A DNA stretch of 64,000 nt from Actinoplanes lutulentus. GTDB lineage: Bacteria > Actinomycetota > Actinomycetes > Mycobacteriales > Micromonosporaceae. The stretch lies in NCBI RefSeq assembly GCF_003259845.1, contig NZ_QLMJ01000017.1:62001-126000 (forward strand), written 5' to 3'. Below, piece by piece: positions 25,127 to 33,389 of this stretch; the first letter of the stretch is position 1; each line of letters starts with the position of its first letter. The notes under the pieces are model-generated. The model saw only the letters and a program-made list of their open reading frames with translations, had not been told where the DNA came from and did not search any database. Both the position numbers and the translations under genes were made by a program.

Positions 25127-25878
25127 TGGGGAGCAACCGCCGCGGAGCGCTCGGGATCGCCATCGGGGCGCTCCTGATTCTCGATGCCGTGATCGTCCTG
25201 TTCACCATCAGCATCAATTCCGGCATCATCGCGACGTTCGTGATGGGTGCCCTCTATCTGTTCTCCGGCTTGTACCGCGACCGGATCCGGGACCGGACCC
25301 GAAAAGGCCCGCTCAAGTGGGTGAAGATCGTCATCCTGATCGCCAACGCGCTGATGGTCCTCTCCGTCGCATCCATCGCCATTTTCGGCAGGGTGGACAC
25401 CGTGTCGTACGAGGAGGATGCCCTCGTCGTCCTCGGGACCGGGCTGAATGGCGAGGAGGTGACGCCATCGCTTCGCTCCCGCCTGGAGGTGGCTGTCGAA
25501 TATGCCGCCGCGAACCCTGGTGCCGTCATCGCCGTCTCCGGCGGGCAAGGTCATGGGGAATCCATCACCGAAGCGCTCGCGATGCGGAGGTACCTGGTCG
25601 CACACGGGGTCTCGGAGGACAGGATCCTCCAGGAAAACGAGTCGACCAGCACCCAGGAGAACTTCGTCCTCACCAAGCGCCTTCTGGACGCGCACTTCGA
25701 TGCCGGGTACACCACGGCCTTCATCACGAGCGACTACCACATCCTCAGGGCGAACGAGATCGCTGAGGAAGCGGGAATCGGCAGCACGCATCTCCACGCG
25801 AATACGCCGTGGTACCAGATTCCCGTCGACTACACGAGGGAGCTCCTGGCCTTCATGAAGTTCTACCTGGCGAGGTAG
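25126..25878 (+). CDS. YdcF family (DUF218) membrane protein
   Basis: The 250-residue protein has three N-terminal membrane helices (residues 8-28, 33-48, 66-88) and a DUF218 domain: EDALVVLGTGLNGEEVTPSL (99-118), AVIAVSGGQGHGESITEAL (131-149), ENESTSTQENFVLTK and FITSDYHILRA. These are the family's conserved segments. Members act in envelope biogenesis or nucleotide-linked metabolism; none is firmly assigned. It is followed after 5 bases by the PAP2 gene. The third codon position is less GC-rich than in neighbouring genes. Confidence 0.87.
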   Translation: MGSNRRGALGIAIGALLILDAVIVLFTISINSGIIATFVMGALYLFSGLYRDRIRDRTRKGPLKWVKIVILIANALMVLSVASIAIFGRVDTVSYEEDALVVLGTGLNGEEVTPSLRSRLEVAVEYAAANPGAVIAVSGGQGHGESITEALAMRRYLVAHGVSEDRILQENESTSTQENFVLTKRLLDAHFDAGYTTAFITSDYHILRANEIAEEAGIGSTHLHANTPWYQIPVDYTRELLAFMKFYLAR

Positions 25879-25883
25879 TCGTC

Positions 25884-27032
25884 GTGGGTAATTCGGAGCG
25901 CAGAGAAATGGATTTCATGCTGGACACCCTGGAATGGCTTCAATCGATCAGGACCCCGTTCTTCACCGAGGTGTTCACCGGGGTCACGATTCTGGCGGAA
26001 GACTACGTCGCCATCTCGGTGATCTGCTTCGTCTTCTGGTGCCTGAGCAAACGGTGGGGATACCGGATCGGCTTCGCGTACCTGTTATCGGGTGTCGCCA
26101 ACAACGCGGTCAAGGAGGTGTTCCATGTCGAACGGCCCTTCCTGCGGGACCTCGATCTGGTTCCCATCCGGGCGGAGACCGCTACCGGATATTCGTTCCC
26201 GAGCGGGCACACCCAGGCGATCGCGGCCCTGACGACAGCACTTGCGACGATCATTCGCAAGAAGTGGTTCACCGCGCTCAGCATCGTCCTGGTTCTGCTG
26301 GTGGCGTTCTCCCGGATGTACCTCGGCGTGCACACGCTTGCTGATGTCCTGGTGGGAGCCGCCCTCGGATTCGCCTGCGCGATCGCCGCGGGCCGGATGT
26401 TCACCTACGCCGACGAACGGCAGCGGGCCGAGTTGCTGCTGCTCTGGCTCGTCCCGATCGCCGCCGGGCTGATCTGGTTGCCGTCGGACGACTACGTCAA
26501 GGCGGCAGGGGCCATGAGCAGTCTCCTGATCGGATACGTCCTGGATCAGAAGTACGTGAAGTGGGAGGCGCAGGGACCGGCCGGAACGCAGATCGCCAAG
26601 TTCGTCCTCGGCATGGCGGTACTCATCGGCATCAAGGTGTCCGGCCCGCTGCTGCTGGGTGAGTCAATGGCCGCCGACTTCGTCCGGTACTTCGTGATCG
26701 GAGCCTGGATGACGATCGGAGCGCCACTGCTCTTCCAGGTGATGTTCTCGCGGAACCGGCCGGCGAGCGCCGCCCGGACCATCCGCCGCCAGATCCCGGC
26801 GCAGGCGGGGCCACCGGAAATAGCGGCGCCGGCGGCGGTGTTCAACCCATTGCGCGCGGCGGAAGCCAACGCCGGCGCGGAAAGAGGTCAGCGTCATGAA
26901 GGTTCGCAACTCCCTGCGCTCGCTCAAGAGCAAGCCGGGCAGCATCGTCACCCGTCGCCGCGGTCGCCAGGTAGTGATCAACACGAAGAATCCCCGCTGG
27001 AGCGGCCGCCAGGGCTGACCGGCCCGCTATAG
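25884..27032 (+). CDS. PAP2 family membrane phosphatase, C-terminus overlapping bL36 gene
   Basis: Starts at GTG 25884 or ATG 25908 are both possible. The protein has about eight membrane helices and the three phosphatase motifs: KEVFHVERPF (KX6RP), SFPSGHTQ (PSGH) and SRMYLGVHTLADVL (SRX5HX3D). It should dephosphorylate lipid phosphates such as undecaprenyl pyrophosphate. The fold ends near 26760. The last 90 codons are low complexity, and bases 26896-27018 are a complete ribosomal gene in another frame, so the native stop was probably lost or the tail is dispensable. Confidence 0.82.
   Translation: MGNSERREMDFMLDTLEWLQSIRTPFFTEVFTGVTILAEDYVAISVICFVFWCLSKRWGYRIGFAYLLSGVANNAVKEVFHVERPFLRDLDLVPIRAETATGYSFPSGHTQAIAALTTALATIIRKKWFTALSIVLVLLVAFSRMYLGVHTLADVLVGAALGFACAIAAGRMFTYADERQRAELLLLWLVPIAAGLIWLPSDDYVKAAGAMSSLLIGYVLDQKYVKWEAQGPAGTQIAKFVLGMAVLIGIKVSGPLLLGESMAADFVRYFVIGAWMTIGAPLLFQVMFSRNRPASAARTIRRQIPAQAGPPEIAAPAAVFNPLRAAEANAGAERGQRHEGSQLPALAQEQAGQHRHPSPRSPGSDQHEESPLERPPGLTGPL
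26896..27018 (+). CDS. rpmJ: 50S ribosomal protein bL36, zinc-free paralogue
   Basis: ATG 26896 has AGAGG ten bases upstream and encodes 40 residues: MKVRNSLRSLKSKPGSIVTR, RRGRQVVINTKNPRWSGRQG. This is the C-minus form of bL36, lacking the CxxC/CxxxxH zinc ligands (compare E. coli YkgO). Such paralogues usually replace the zinc form under zinc starvation and are Zur-controlled. No Zur box was recognised upstream. It lies wholly inside the PAP2 frame and is followed by a strong terminator. Confidence 0.92.
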   Translation: MKVRNSLRSLKSKPGSIVTRRRGRQVVINTKNPRWSGRQG

Positions 27033-27044
27033 CGTCACACCTTT

Positions 27045-27090
27045 GAGGAAGGCCGGAGCACCCCGTCACCACGGGGCTCCGGCCTTCCTC
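27045..27090 (+). terminator. Strong terminator after rpmJ
   Basis: GAGGAAGGCCGGAGC (27045-27059) pairs perfectly with GCTCCGGCCTTCCTC (27076-27090) around a 16-base loop, 26 bases after the bL36 stop. Confidence 0.85.
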
Positions 27091-27219
27091 ATTTCCGCTT
27101 GATCGCCGTTACCGCTCCGTGACCACCTGAACTTTCCACAGTGGGCCTCGACGAGCGCGGCCGCCACCCCTACCGTTGACCACTCGACGAAGCACCGGGT
27201 AACGGAAGGTGAAAGCGCC

Positions 27220-27555
27220 ATGACCGCTACCACGGTCGATGTCGGGAACCACCCCGACGGCACGCTGGTCATCCAGCCGCACGGCGACCTGGACGCCGAC
27301 GACGCGGTCGACCTGCGGCGCACCCTGGTCCAGGCCATCCGGCACACCCGCCCACTGCGCCTGGTCCTCGATCTCGGCGACGTCGGCGCGGTCGACCCGA
27401 TCAACCTGGGCACCCTCGCCGCCGCCTGCCAGCTGGGCGACGACTACAAGGTGGCCGTCTTCCTCGACAGCGCGCGTACCGACATAGCCGCCCGCCTCAC
27501 CGCCGCCGGCGTGCCCGCCCACCGCCTGCGCCACCCCGCGGCCAACTCCGCCTGA
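27220..27555 (+). CDS. STAS domain protein (anti-sigma antagonist-like) lacking the phospho-serine
   Basis: The 111-residue protein has the STAS fold: GTLVIQPHGDLDADDAVDL (14-32), LRLVLDLGDVGAVDPINLGT (46-65). In active antagonists the segment after the conserved Asp reads DS(S/T)GLG. Here it is Asp59-Pro60-Ile61-Asn62, so the phosphorylatable Ser is absent. It would bind a kinase-type anti-sigma factor without being switched off by phosphorylation, or has another role. It lies near the STAS and GAF-ATPase genes at 27.8-29.1 kb. Confidence 0.82.
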   Translation: MTATTVDVGNHPDGTLVIQPHGDLDADDAVDLRRTLVQAIRHTRPLRLVLDLGDVGAVDPINLGTLAAACQLGDDYKVAVFLDSARTDIAARLTAAGVPAHRLRHPAANSA

Positions 27556-27562
27556 CGCCGGC

Positions 27563-27787
27563 ATGCCGATCGCCGTGGTCCGTGACCGCACCGGCGACCG
27601 CCACATCGCGATCGTCGAGAGCGTCCAGCGAGGCATGGCGACTCCCGCTTTCGATCAAGGACGGATCGTGTACGACCCCAAGGGCTCAGGCCTTTCCGAA
27701 CACGGCGTCCACCATTTCCACGGCCTGATCCTGCGTGCGTACGAAGAGGACCCTGGCCGAGGTCATCGCAAGGGTTCCGGAACGTAA
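27563..27787 (+). CDS. Small hypothetical protein
   Basis: The frame begins at ATG 27563, seven bases after the STAS stop, and has 74 codons with natural composition (IAIVESVQRGMATPAFDQGR, SEHGVHHFHGLILRAYEEDP). It overlaps the convergent STAS gene by 25 bases. No family recognised; it may be the second gene of a small operon. Confidence 0.4.
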   Translation: MPIAVVRDRTGDRHIAIVESVQRGMATPAFDQGRIVYDPKGSGLSEHGVHHFHGLILRAYEEDPGRGHRKGSGT

Positions 27788-28137
27788 CCCAGGATCGCCG
27801 GGATCCGGCACAGGTTCAGCAGCAGGTCGAGTGCGGATCCCGCCGCGGCGATCCGTACCCGATTGCGCTGCTGGACCTCCGCCGAGCCGAGGGCGTGCAG
27901 CGCCCGCAGGCCGCTGAGATCGCAGAACTCCAGACCCGTCAGGTCGAGTTCCAGCGGCTGGCCGGACCGGCCGTCGAGGATCGCGGACAGCAGCCCGTGA
28001 AAGATGGCCGTGGTGCCGATGTCGAGCTCTCCGGCGACCTCGACGACAACGGCATCGCAGCGCGACCCGGCCTCCGTGACGGTGAGGCGCAGTTCGACCT
28101 CCTCGACATAGGGCTCACTGTCGTATTCCGTGCTCAT
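27763..28137 (-). CDS. STAS domain anti-sigma factor antagonist
   Basis: The 124-residue protein shows VVVEVAGELDIGTTAIFHGL (30-49) and LELDLTGLEFCDLSGLRALH (62-81). After Asp73 the first serine position is Leu74 and the second is Ser75, so phosphorylation would have to use Ser75. It is followed upstream by the GAF-ATPase gene with 37 bases between, in the same direction, and the two probably form a partner-switching pair. Confidence 0.85.
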   Translation of the reverse strand: MSTEYDSEPYVEEVELRLTVTEAGSRCDAVVVEVAGELDIGTTAIFHGLLSAILDGRSGQPLELDLTGLEFCDLSGLRALHALGSAEVQQRNRVRIAAAGSALDLLLNLCRIPAILGYVPEPLR

Positions 28138-28174
28138 CGTCGCGGCTCCACTGCGAAAAGGCGTACTCCGGGAA

Positions 28175-29122
28175 TTACGAGGGCGGGTTGAGACGGTGAC
28201 CCAGCAGCAGGCGGGTGCCGCTGGAATCGGTGGTGATCTCCAAGCTGGTGCAGGCCCGCCGGATCATCTGCAGCCCGATCGACCCGGCGTCCGCCAGGTA
28301 CGTGTGCTCGGCGGGGATACCCGGCCCGTGGTCGCTGATCTCGCACCACAGCTGGTCGTCGCGGTGCCACAGGAGCAGCTGTCCGCGGCCGCCGGCGTGC
28401 CGCACCGCGTTGACCATCGCCTCGTGCACCGCCAGCACGAATCGGCGTGCCTGGCCGTCGCGCAACCCCAGGCCGAGGGCGTGGGCACGGACCCGCGAGC
28501 GTACGGCGCTCAGCTTCACCGGTCCGAACCAGCAGGCCATGAGCACGTTGCCGGGAGCCTCCGGCGCGGCGGCGTTCCCCGGCCGGGCACGCTGGAAGGC
28601 ATCGGTCAGATTCAAGCCGTGGCGCTCGATGGTGAGCAACTCCGCCATCGCGGCGCTGAACGTCGTCGCCGCCAGGTGATCGGCGCCGGTCAGCGGGCCG
28701 GGCACCGGCCGGTACAGGTCGATGGCGCCGTCGTGGACGACCCCTCCGGCGTGCAGCGGCAGCGCGAAGACAGCCCGCACCCCGGCGCTCAGCGCGGCCG
28801 TGGTGAACCAGGGCCATCGCTCCCGCCAGGAATCGGCGGCCAGATCCTCCACCAGCACCGGCTCACCGGACGCTGTCGCGTCGCGGCACGGACCCTCGTC
28901 CAGGGTGAACTGTGCGGACTCCAGCCGTGAGCTGGTCGCATCACTGAAGAACCGGACCCGGGGAACCGTGCCGACCGGACCGGCCGACAGTCCCATGCCG
29001 GCGAACCCTGTCATCAGCGCCGCGCTCGCCCGGCACAACCCGTCGACATCCGGCCCGTAACCGCTGACCAGGTCCCACACCCGGGACTCCACTGGGGAGT
29101 ACCGATCACTCTCGCCGGTCAT
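28175..29122 (-). CDS. GAF domain plus RsbW-type ATPase (anti-sigma / sensor)
   Basis: The 315-residue protein has an N-terminal GAF domain (about 30-170: RFFSDATSSRLESAQFTLDE, GPCRDATASGEPVLVEDLAA, VRAVFALPLHAGG). A GHKL ATPase domain follows (about 190-310) with RRFVLAVHEAMVNAVRHAGG (N box), EISDHGPGIPAEH (G1) and GSIGLQMIRRACTSLEI (G2). It should sense a small signal and sequester a sigma factor or antagonist. With the STAS gene at 27763 it forms a likely operon. Confidence 0.87.
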   Translation of the reverse strand: MTGESDRYSPVESRVWDLVSGYGPDVDGLCRASAALMTGFAGMGLSAGPVGTVPRVRFFSDATSSRLESAQFTLDEGPCRDATASGEPVLVEDLAADSWRERWPWFTTAALSAGVRAVFALPLHAGGVVHDGAIDLYRPVPGPLTGADHLAATTFSAAMAELLTIERHGLNLTDAFQRARPGNAAAPEAPGNVLMACWFGPVKLSAVRSRVRAHALGLGLRDGQARRFVLAVHEAMVNAVRHAGGRGQLLLWHRDDQLWCEISDHGPGIPAEHTYLADAGSIGLQMIRRACTSLEITTDSSGTRLLLGHRLNPPS

Positions 29123-29283
29123 GATGGACCTCGTGTCCGCCTCGGTGCCGCCGTGACGAGTTCGGACCCGGCATCAGGAACGCCGGCGTCCCACCGAGAC
29201 AGGGTTTCATCCGTTCCCCACGATACCCCGGGCGCCGGTCCATCAGCCTGCCCGGTGATCCCGGTCGAGGGATGGGCGCCGCT

Positions 29284-29293
29284 AACGCGCGTT
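29284..29293. promoter_or_regulatory. Palindrome AACGCGCGTT, possible LacI auto-operator
   Basis: This perfect 10-bp palindrome with central CG lies 53 bases before the LacI-family gene. It has the general form of LacI/GalR operators. Confidence 0.4.
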
Positions 29294-29346
29294 TGCGCAG
29301 CGTCGTAGGATGGGGCCGCCACGTAGGCGGAGGGATTCGGAGCATC

Positions 29347-30327
29347 ATGACGCGACCCGCGAAGCGCATCACCAGCGAAGACGTCGCCCGCCTCGCCGGC
29401 GTGTCCCGGACCACGGTGAGTTTCGTGCTGAACAACCGCCCGGGCCAGTCCATCCCGGAGGAGACCCGGCGCCGGATCTTCGACGCGGCCAAGACCCTGC
29501 AGTACCGCCCGCACGCCTCGGCACGCTCGCTCGCCGCCGGTCGCAGCGACATCGTCCTGCTCTCGATCCCGGACCTGCCGATCGGGTCGGGGATAAGCCG
29601 TTACATCGAGGAGCTCGCCGCCGCCCTCGCCGAGAACGGCCTCACCCTCGTGACCCATCTCGAAGGAGCGCACGGCCGTCCGGTCGCCGACGTCTGCGCG
29701 ACCGTCGCCGCCTCCGCCGTGATCGGCCTGCTGCCGTTCACCCGCGAGGCCGCCGCCGCGCTGCACTCCGCCGGCGCGGTCGCGGTCCTTCCACCGCACG
29801 CCGGGGAGGACCTCGAGATCATGGAGCCGGTCGGCCACGCCCAGGCCACCCACCTGATCGATCGCGGTCACACCCAGCTTGGGTACGCCTTACCGGCGCA
29901 CACCGCCTTGAAACCGATGGGTGACGAACGGCTGCGCGGCGCGAACTCGGCCTGCGCCGCCGCGGGCCTGCCGGCGCCCCTCGCACTCAGCACGTCCCTG
30001 GAGATCGCCGATGCCGCCGCCGCGGTCCGGCAGTGGCTCGACCAGGGCGTGACCGGTGTCTGCGCCTTCAACGACGACACCGCGATCGCCGTCCTGGCCG
30101 GCCTGCGCGAGCACGGCCTCAGTGCGCCGGGTGACCTGGCCGTGGTCGGCGCCGACGACATCCCCACCGCCCGGCTGGCGTCACCGCCGCTGAGCACCGT
30201 CGCCTTCGACCTGCACCAGGCAGGCGCGCGGCAGGCCGCTGCCGTGGTGGCAGCTCTCGCAGGTCAAGACCACGACCTCGGTACGACGGAAGGGTCCCTG
30301 CGGGTGATCCAGCGGGCGTCTTCCTGA
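29347..30327 (+). CDS. LacI family transcriptional regulator
   Basis: The 326-residue protein has the N-terminal HTH ITSEDVARLAGVSRTTVSFV (residues 8-27), a hinge helix ending ASARSLAAGRS, and a periplasmic-binding-protein-like sensor domain (VCAFNDDTAIAVLAGLREHG, VVGADDIPTARLASPPLSTV). The effector is probably a sugar. No sugar genes are adjacent, so targets are elsewhere. The recognition helix differs from CebR, so it is not the obvious candidate for the CebR-like box at 38605. Confidence 0.9.
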   Translation: MTRPAKRITSEDVARLAGVSRTTVSFVLNNRPGQSIPEETRRRIFDAAKTLQYRPHASARSLAAGRSDIVLLSIPDLPIGSGISRYIEELAAALAENGLTLVTHLEGAHGRPVADVCATVAASAVIGLLPFTREAAAALHSAGAVAVLPPHAGEDLEIMEPVGHAQATHLIDRGHTQLGYALPAHTALKPMGDERLRGANSACAAAGLPAPLALSTSLEIADAAAAVRQWLDQGVTGVCAFNDDTAIAVLAGLREHGLSAPGDLAVVGADDIPTARLASPPLSTVAFDLHQAGARQAAAVVAALAGQDHDLGTTEGSLRVIQRASS

Positions 30328-30385
30328 CGACTGCGGCCTGCTGAAGGCGTACCCAAGAATGTGCCGTTGAATGGGAATTGTGACC

Positions 30386-31063
30386 ATGCCGATCCGTGTG
30401 CTTCTCGTTGATGATCAGGCGCTGCTGCGGGCGACGTTCCGGCTGCTGCTGGACGCTCAGCCGGACATCGACGTCGTCGGCGAGGCCGCGACCGGCGCCG
30501 AGGCGGTGAGCGTGGCGCGCGACGCGCGTCCCGACGTGGTGCTGATGGACATCCGGATGCCGGACATGGACGGCATCGAGGCCACCCGTCTGATCACTTC
30601 CGGTGCCGGCCCGGCGGGCACCCGCATTCTGATCCTGACCACGTTCGAGACGGACGAGTTCGTGGTGTCGGCGTTGCGGGCCGGCGCGAGCGGCTTCCTC
30701 GGCAAGGGCGTCGACCCCGGCGTGCTGATCCAGGCGATCCGGACGGTGGCGGCCGGCGAGTCCCTGCTCTCCCCCACTGCCACGACGGCGCTGATCGAGC
30801 GGTTCCTTACCCAGGAACCGGTGAAGTCCTCGTCCGGCACGGCCGCGCGTCCCGAACTGCTGGCCGAGCTGACCGCCCGGGAACGCGAGATCACCACGCT
30901 GGTCGGCGCCGGCCTGTCGAACACCGAGATCGCGGATCGCCTGTTCATCAGCCCCGCGACGGCGAAGACCCACGTCAACCGGGCCATGATGAAGACGGGC
31001 GCGCGAGACCGAGCCCAGCTGGTCGTCTTCGCCTACGAGAACGGCCTGGCCGGCGGTGTCTGA
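30386..31063 (+). CDS. NarL/FixJ family response regulator
   Basis: From ATG 30386 (an in-frame ATG at 30371 is possible) the 225-residue protein has a receiver domain, IRVLLVDDQALLR with phospho-acceptor Asp55 in VVLMDIRMPDMDG and the switch Thr/Lys in LTTF and FLGKG. The C-terminal LuxR HTH is LTAREREITTLVGAGLSNTE through TAKTHVNRAM. It overlaps the histidine kinase gene by 8 bases and forms a two-component system with it. Confidence 0.93.
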   Translation: MPIRVLLVDDQALLRATFRLLLDAQPDIDVVGEAATGAEAVSVARDARPDVVLMDIRMPDMDGIEATRLITSGAGPAGTRILILTTFETDEFVVSALRAGASGFLGKGVDPGVLIQAIRTVAAGESLLSPTATTALIERFLTQEPVKSSSGTAARPELLAELTAREREITTLVGAGLSNTEIADRLFISPATAKTHVNRAMMKTGARDRAQLVVFAYENGLAGGV

Positions 31064-32201
31064 CAGCGTGGGACGCGCGGCATGGCGCATCTGGGTGCCG
31101 CCCCTGGCCGTCACCATGATCATGATGGCGACCCTGTCGTACCCGGGCGCCGACGGCGTCTGGAACAAACCCGACGGCACGCAGCTGATCCTGATCCTGC
31201 ACGGCTCGCTCGCCCTGCTGTTCCGGCTGCGGTACCCGCTCGCCGTGACGATCGTGACGATCGCCGCGGGCGCGGCTCTCCCGCTGACCGCGCACCACCT
31301 GGTCCTGGTCAACGTGGCGAGCGTCGTCGCCCTGTACACCCTGGCCAACCTGCGCAGCCGCCGTACCGCGATGCTCGCCGGTGTCGCCGCCGCCGTGGCG
31401 ATGACCGCGTCGATCGCCCCGTGGCAGCCCGGCGGGGTGATCGACCTCGCGAACCTGCTACCGATCAACTACATCGCGGCGGCGGTCGCCGCCGGGGACG
31501 CCACCCGCAGCCGCCGGGCGCTGCTCGCCGAGATCCGCGACCGGGCCGCCGCGGACACCCGCCGGCAGGTGCAGGAGGAACGGATCCGCATCGCCCGCGA
31601 CCTGCACGACGTCGTCGCCCACCACATCACCCTGGTCAACGCGCAGGCCGGCGTCGCGCACCACCTGATGCGTACCCACCCGGACCAGGCCACCGCGGCG
31701 CTGGCCGGCATCCGCGACACCAGCAGGACCGCCCTCGACGAGCTGCGCGCCACCGTCGGCCTGCTCCGCCAGGACGACGACCCGCCGTCGAGCAGGTCCC
31801 CGGCGCCGGCCTTCGACGACCTGGACGGCCTGATCGACGGCTTCACCCGCTCCGGCTTCACCGTCGAGGTCTCCCGGCACGGCACACCCGCGCCGCTGAC
31901 CGGCCCGGCCGGCCTGGCGGCGTACCGCATCGTGCAGGAGGCCCTGACCAACGCCGGCAAACACGGCACCGCACGCCGCGCGGACCTTGACCTGTCCTAT
32001 TCCGCCGGCACGTTGCGGATCAGCGTGATCAACGCGGCACGGGCCGGCCACCAGGGCCAGGGCACCGGCCACGGCCTGATCGGCATGCGCGAACGCGCCG
32101 ACGCCGCCGGCGGCACCCTCACCACCGGGATGCGGCCGGATGGCTTCTATGCGGTGCGGGCCGACCTGCCGCTGCGGGATGTCAGCGCCGGCCCGAGCTG
32201 A
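31056..32201 (+). CDS. NarL-type sensor histidine kinase
   Basis: GTG 31056 overlaps the response regulator stop. The 381-residue kinase has four to five membrane helices in the first 145 residues, then HisKA_3 with the phospho-acceptor His184 in ARDLHDVVAHH, and a HATPase_c domain (VQEALTNAGKHG, GTGHGLIGMRERA). There is almost no extracytoplasmic loop, so it probably senses within the membrane, as DesK/LiaS-type kinases do, or follows envelope stress. Confidence 0.92.
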   Translation: MSDSVGRAAWRIWVPPLAVTMIMMATLSYPGADGVWNKPDGTQLILILHGSLALLFRLRYPLAVTIVTIAAGAALPLTAHHLVLVNVASVVALYTLANLRSRRTAMLAGVAAAVAMTASIAPWQPGGVIDLANLLPINYIAAAVAAGDATRSRRALLAEIRDRAAADTRRQVQEERIRIARDLHDVVAHHITLVNAQAGVAHHLMRTHPDQATAALAGIRDTSRTALDELRATVGLLRQDDDPPSSRSPAPAFDDLDGLIDGFTRSGFTVEVSRHGTPAPLTGPAGLAAYRIVQEALTNAGKHGTARRADLDLSYSAGTLRISVINAARAGHQGQGTGHGLIGMRERADAAGGTLTTGMRPDGFYAVRADLPLRDVSAGPS

Positions 32202-32251
32202 TAGGCCGGCGCAGTCACCAGCGGGGGTAACCGCGGCCGGGCGCGCTGACG

Positions 32252-33310
32252 TCAGGCGACCTGCTGCCACCAGGCGTCGATCTCCGGCGGGCTGTCCACG
32301 TCGACGCGCTGGCCCGGGCGCGGGATGGCCAGGCGGATGTCGCGGGCCTTGGCCTCACGCCAGGTGCGCTCGGCCGGCTCGGACCAGTCGTGGGCCGCCA
32401 GGTCGAACGTCGCCCAGTGCACCGGGATCATCAACCCACCATCAACATCACGATGGGTACGCACACCGTCCTCGGGCACCATGTGGATGTCCGCCCAGTC
32501 GTCGCCGTACGCACCGACCTGGACCAGCGTGACGTCGAACGGACCGTGCCGCTCACCGATCTCGGCGAACCCGGGGAAATAGCCGGTGTCACCGGAATAG
32601 AAGACGCTGCGCGACGGTCCCTTGATCACCCAGCTGGCCCAGAGCGTCTCGTCGCGGCTGAATCCGCGGCCGGAGAAATGCCGGGCCGGCGTCGCGACGA
32701 GGTCCAGGCCACCGACGGTGGTGCTCTCGTTCCAGTCGAGTTCGGCGATCCGGTCCGCCGGGACACCCCACCGCTCCAGGTGCGCGCCGACACCGAGCGG
32801 CACCACGAAGATCGTCGCATCCGGCCGCCCGGCCAGGGTCTGGATGGACGCCATGTCCAGGTGGTCGTAGTGGTCGTGGGAGATCACCACGGCGTCCACC
32901 GGCGGCAGATCGGCCAGCGCGACCGGCGGCTGGTGCAGCCGTTTCGGCCCGGCCAGCTGCGACGGCGAGCAGCGCTCGCTCCACACCGGGTCGAGCAGGA
33001 CCCGCTGTCCTTCGATCTCGATCAGCGCGGTGGAGTGCCCGTACCAGGTGACGTGCAGGCCTCGCGCGTCCGTGGCGGCCGCGCTGACCAGCGGAACCGG
33101 CTGATGCGGGCGGCGGGCGGCGCCGCCGGTGAAGACGGCGGCGGCCACCCGGGGCACGGCGGACAGCGGGATGCCGGTGGCGGTCGGGACGTTGTTGCGG
33201 AACTTGCCGTCGGCGAACTGCGGTGAGGCTTCCACCCGGGTGCGGCGCGGCCCGCTCATTTTCCCGCCGATCTGAGCGGCGATGTTCGAGGCGGCAGGAG
33301 TCTTCGTCAT
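32252..33310 (-). CDS. MBL-fold metallo-hydrolase (NAPE-PLD / UlaG-like)
   Basis: ATG 33310 gives 352 residues. The metallo-beta-lactamase core begins LHVTWYGHSTALIEIEG, with the metal motif SHDHYDHLD (HxHxDH), a third ligand in ATPARHFSGRG and FYSGDTGYFPGF, and a final His in PVHWATFDLAAHDW. This is the pattern of N-acylphosphatidylethanolamine phospholipase D-like and related phosphodiesterases. The first 75 residues are a variable leader. It is divergent from a TetR regulator across an AT-rich operator region. Confidence 0.87.
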   Translation of the reverse strand: MTKTPAASNIAAQIGGKMSGPRRTRVEASPQFADGKFRNNVPTATGIPLSAVPRVAAAVFTGGAARRPHQPVPLVSAAATDARGLHVTWYGHSTALIEIEGQRVLLDPVWSERCSPSQLAGPKRLHQPPVALADLPPVDAVVISHDHYDHLDMASIQTLAGRPDATIFVVPLGVGAHLERWGVPADRIAELDWNESTTVGGLDLVATPARHFSGRGFSRDETLWASWVIKGPSRSVFYSGDTGYFPGFAEIGERHGPFDVTLVQVGAYGDDWADIHMVPEDGVRTHRDVDGGLMIPVHWATFDLAAHDWSEPAERTWREAKARDIRLAIPRPGQRVDVDSPPEIDAWWQQVA

Positions 33311-33317
33311 GCCTCGA

Positions 33318-33372
33318 ATGTAAGCAGTGATAACAATGTAGTCAATGCTCACAATGTGTTCGTCGCTTACAT
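33318..33372. promoter_or_regulatory. Divergent promoter region with nested repeats (TetR operator)
   Basis: ATGTAAGC (33318-33325) and GCTTACAT (33365-33372) form an outer inverted repeat. Inside are two direct ACAATGT copies (33333-33339, 33351-33357). The stretch is much more AT-rich than its surroundings and lies between the MBL gene and the TetR gene. Confidence 0.55.
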
Positions 33373-33389
33373 CACGGTAGGCTCAGATC

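Noticed and set aside
29347..30327. LacI gene as the repressor for the CebR-like box at 38605
   Set aside because: Its recognition helix and its own upstream palindrome differ from CebR and its box.
30119..31468. 449-codon minus-strand frame
   Set aside because: Antisense of a LacI gene end, a response regulator and a kinase start.
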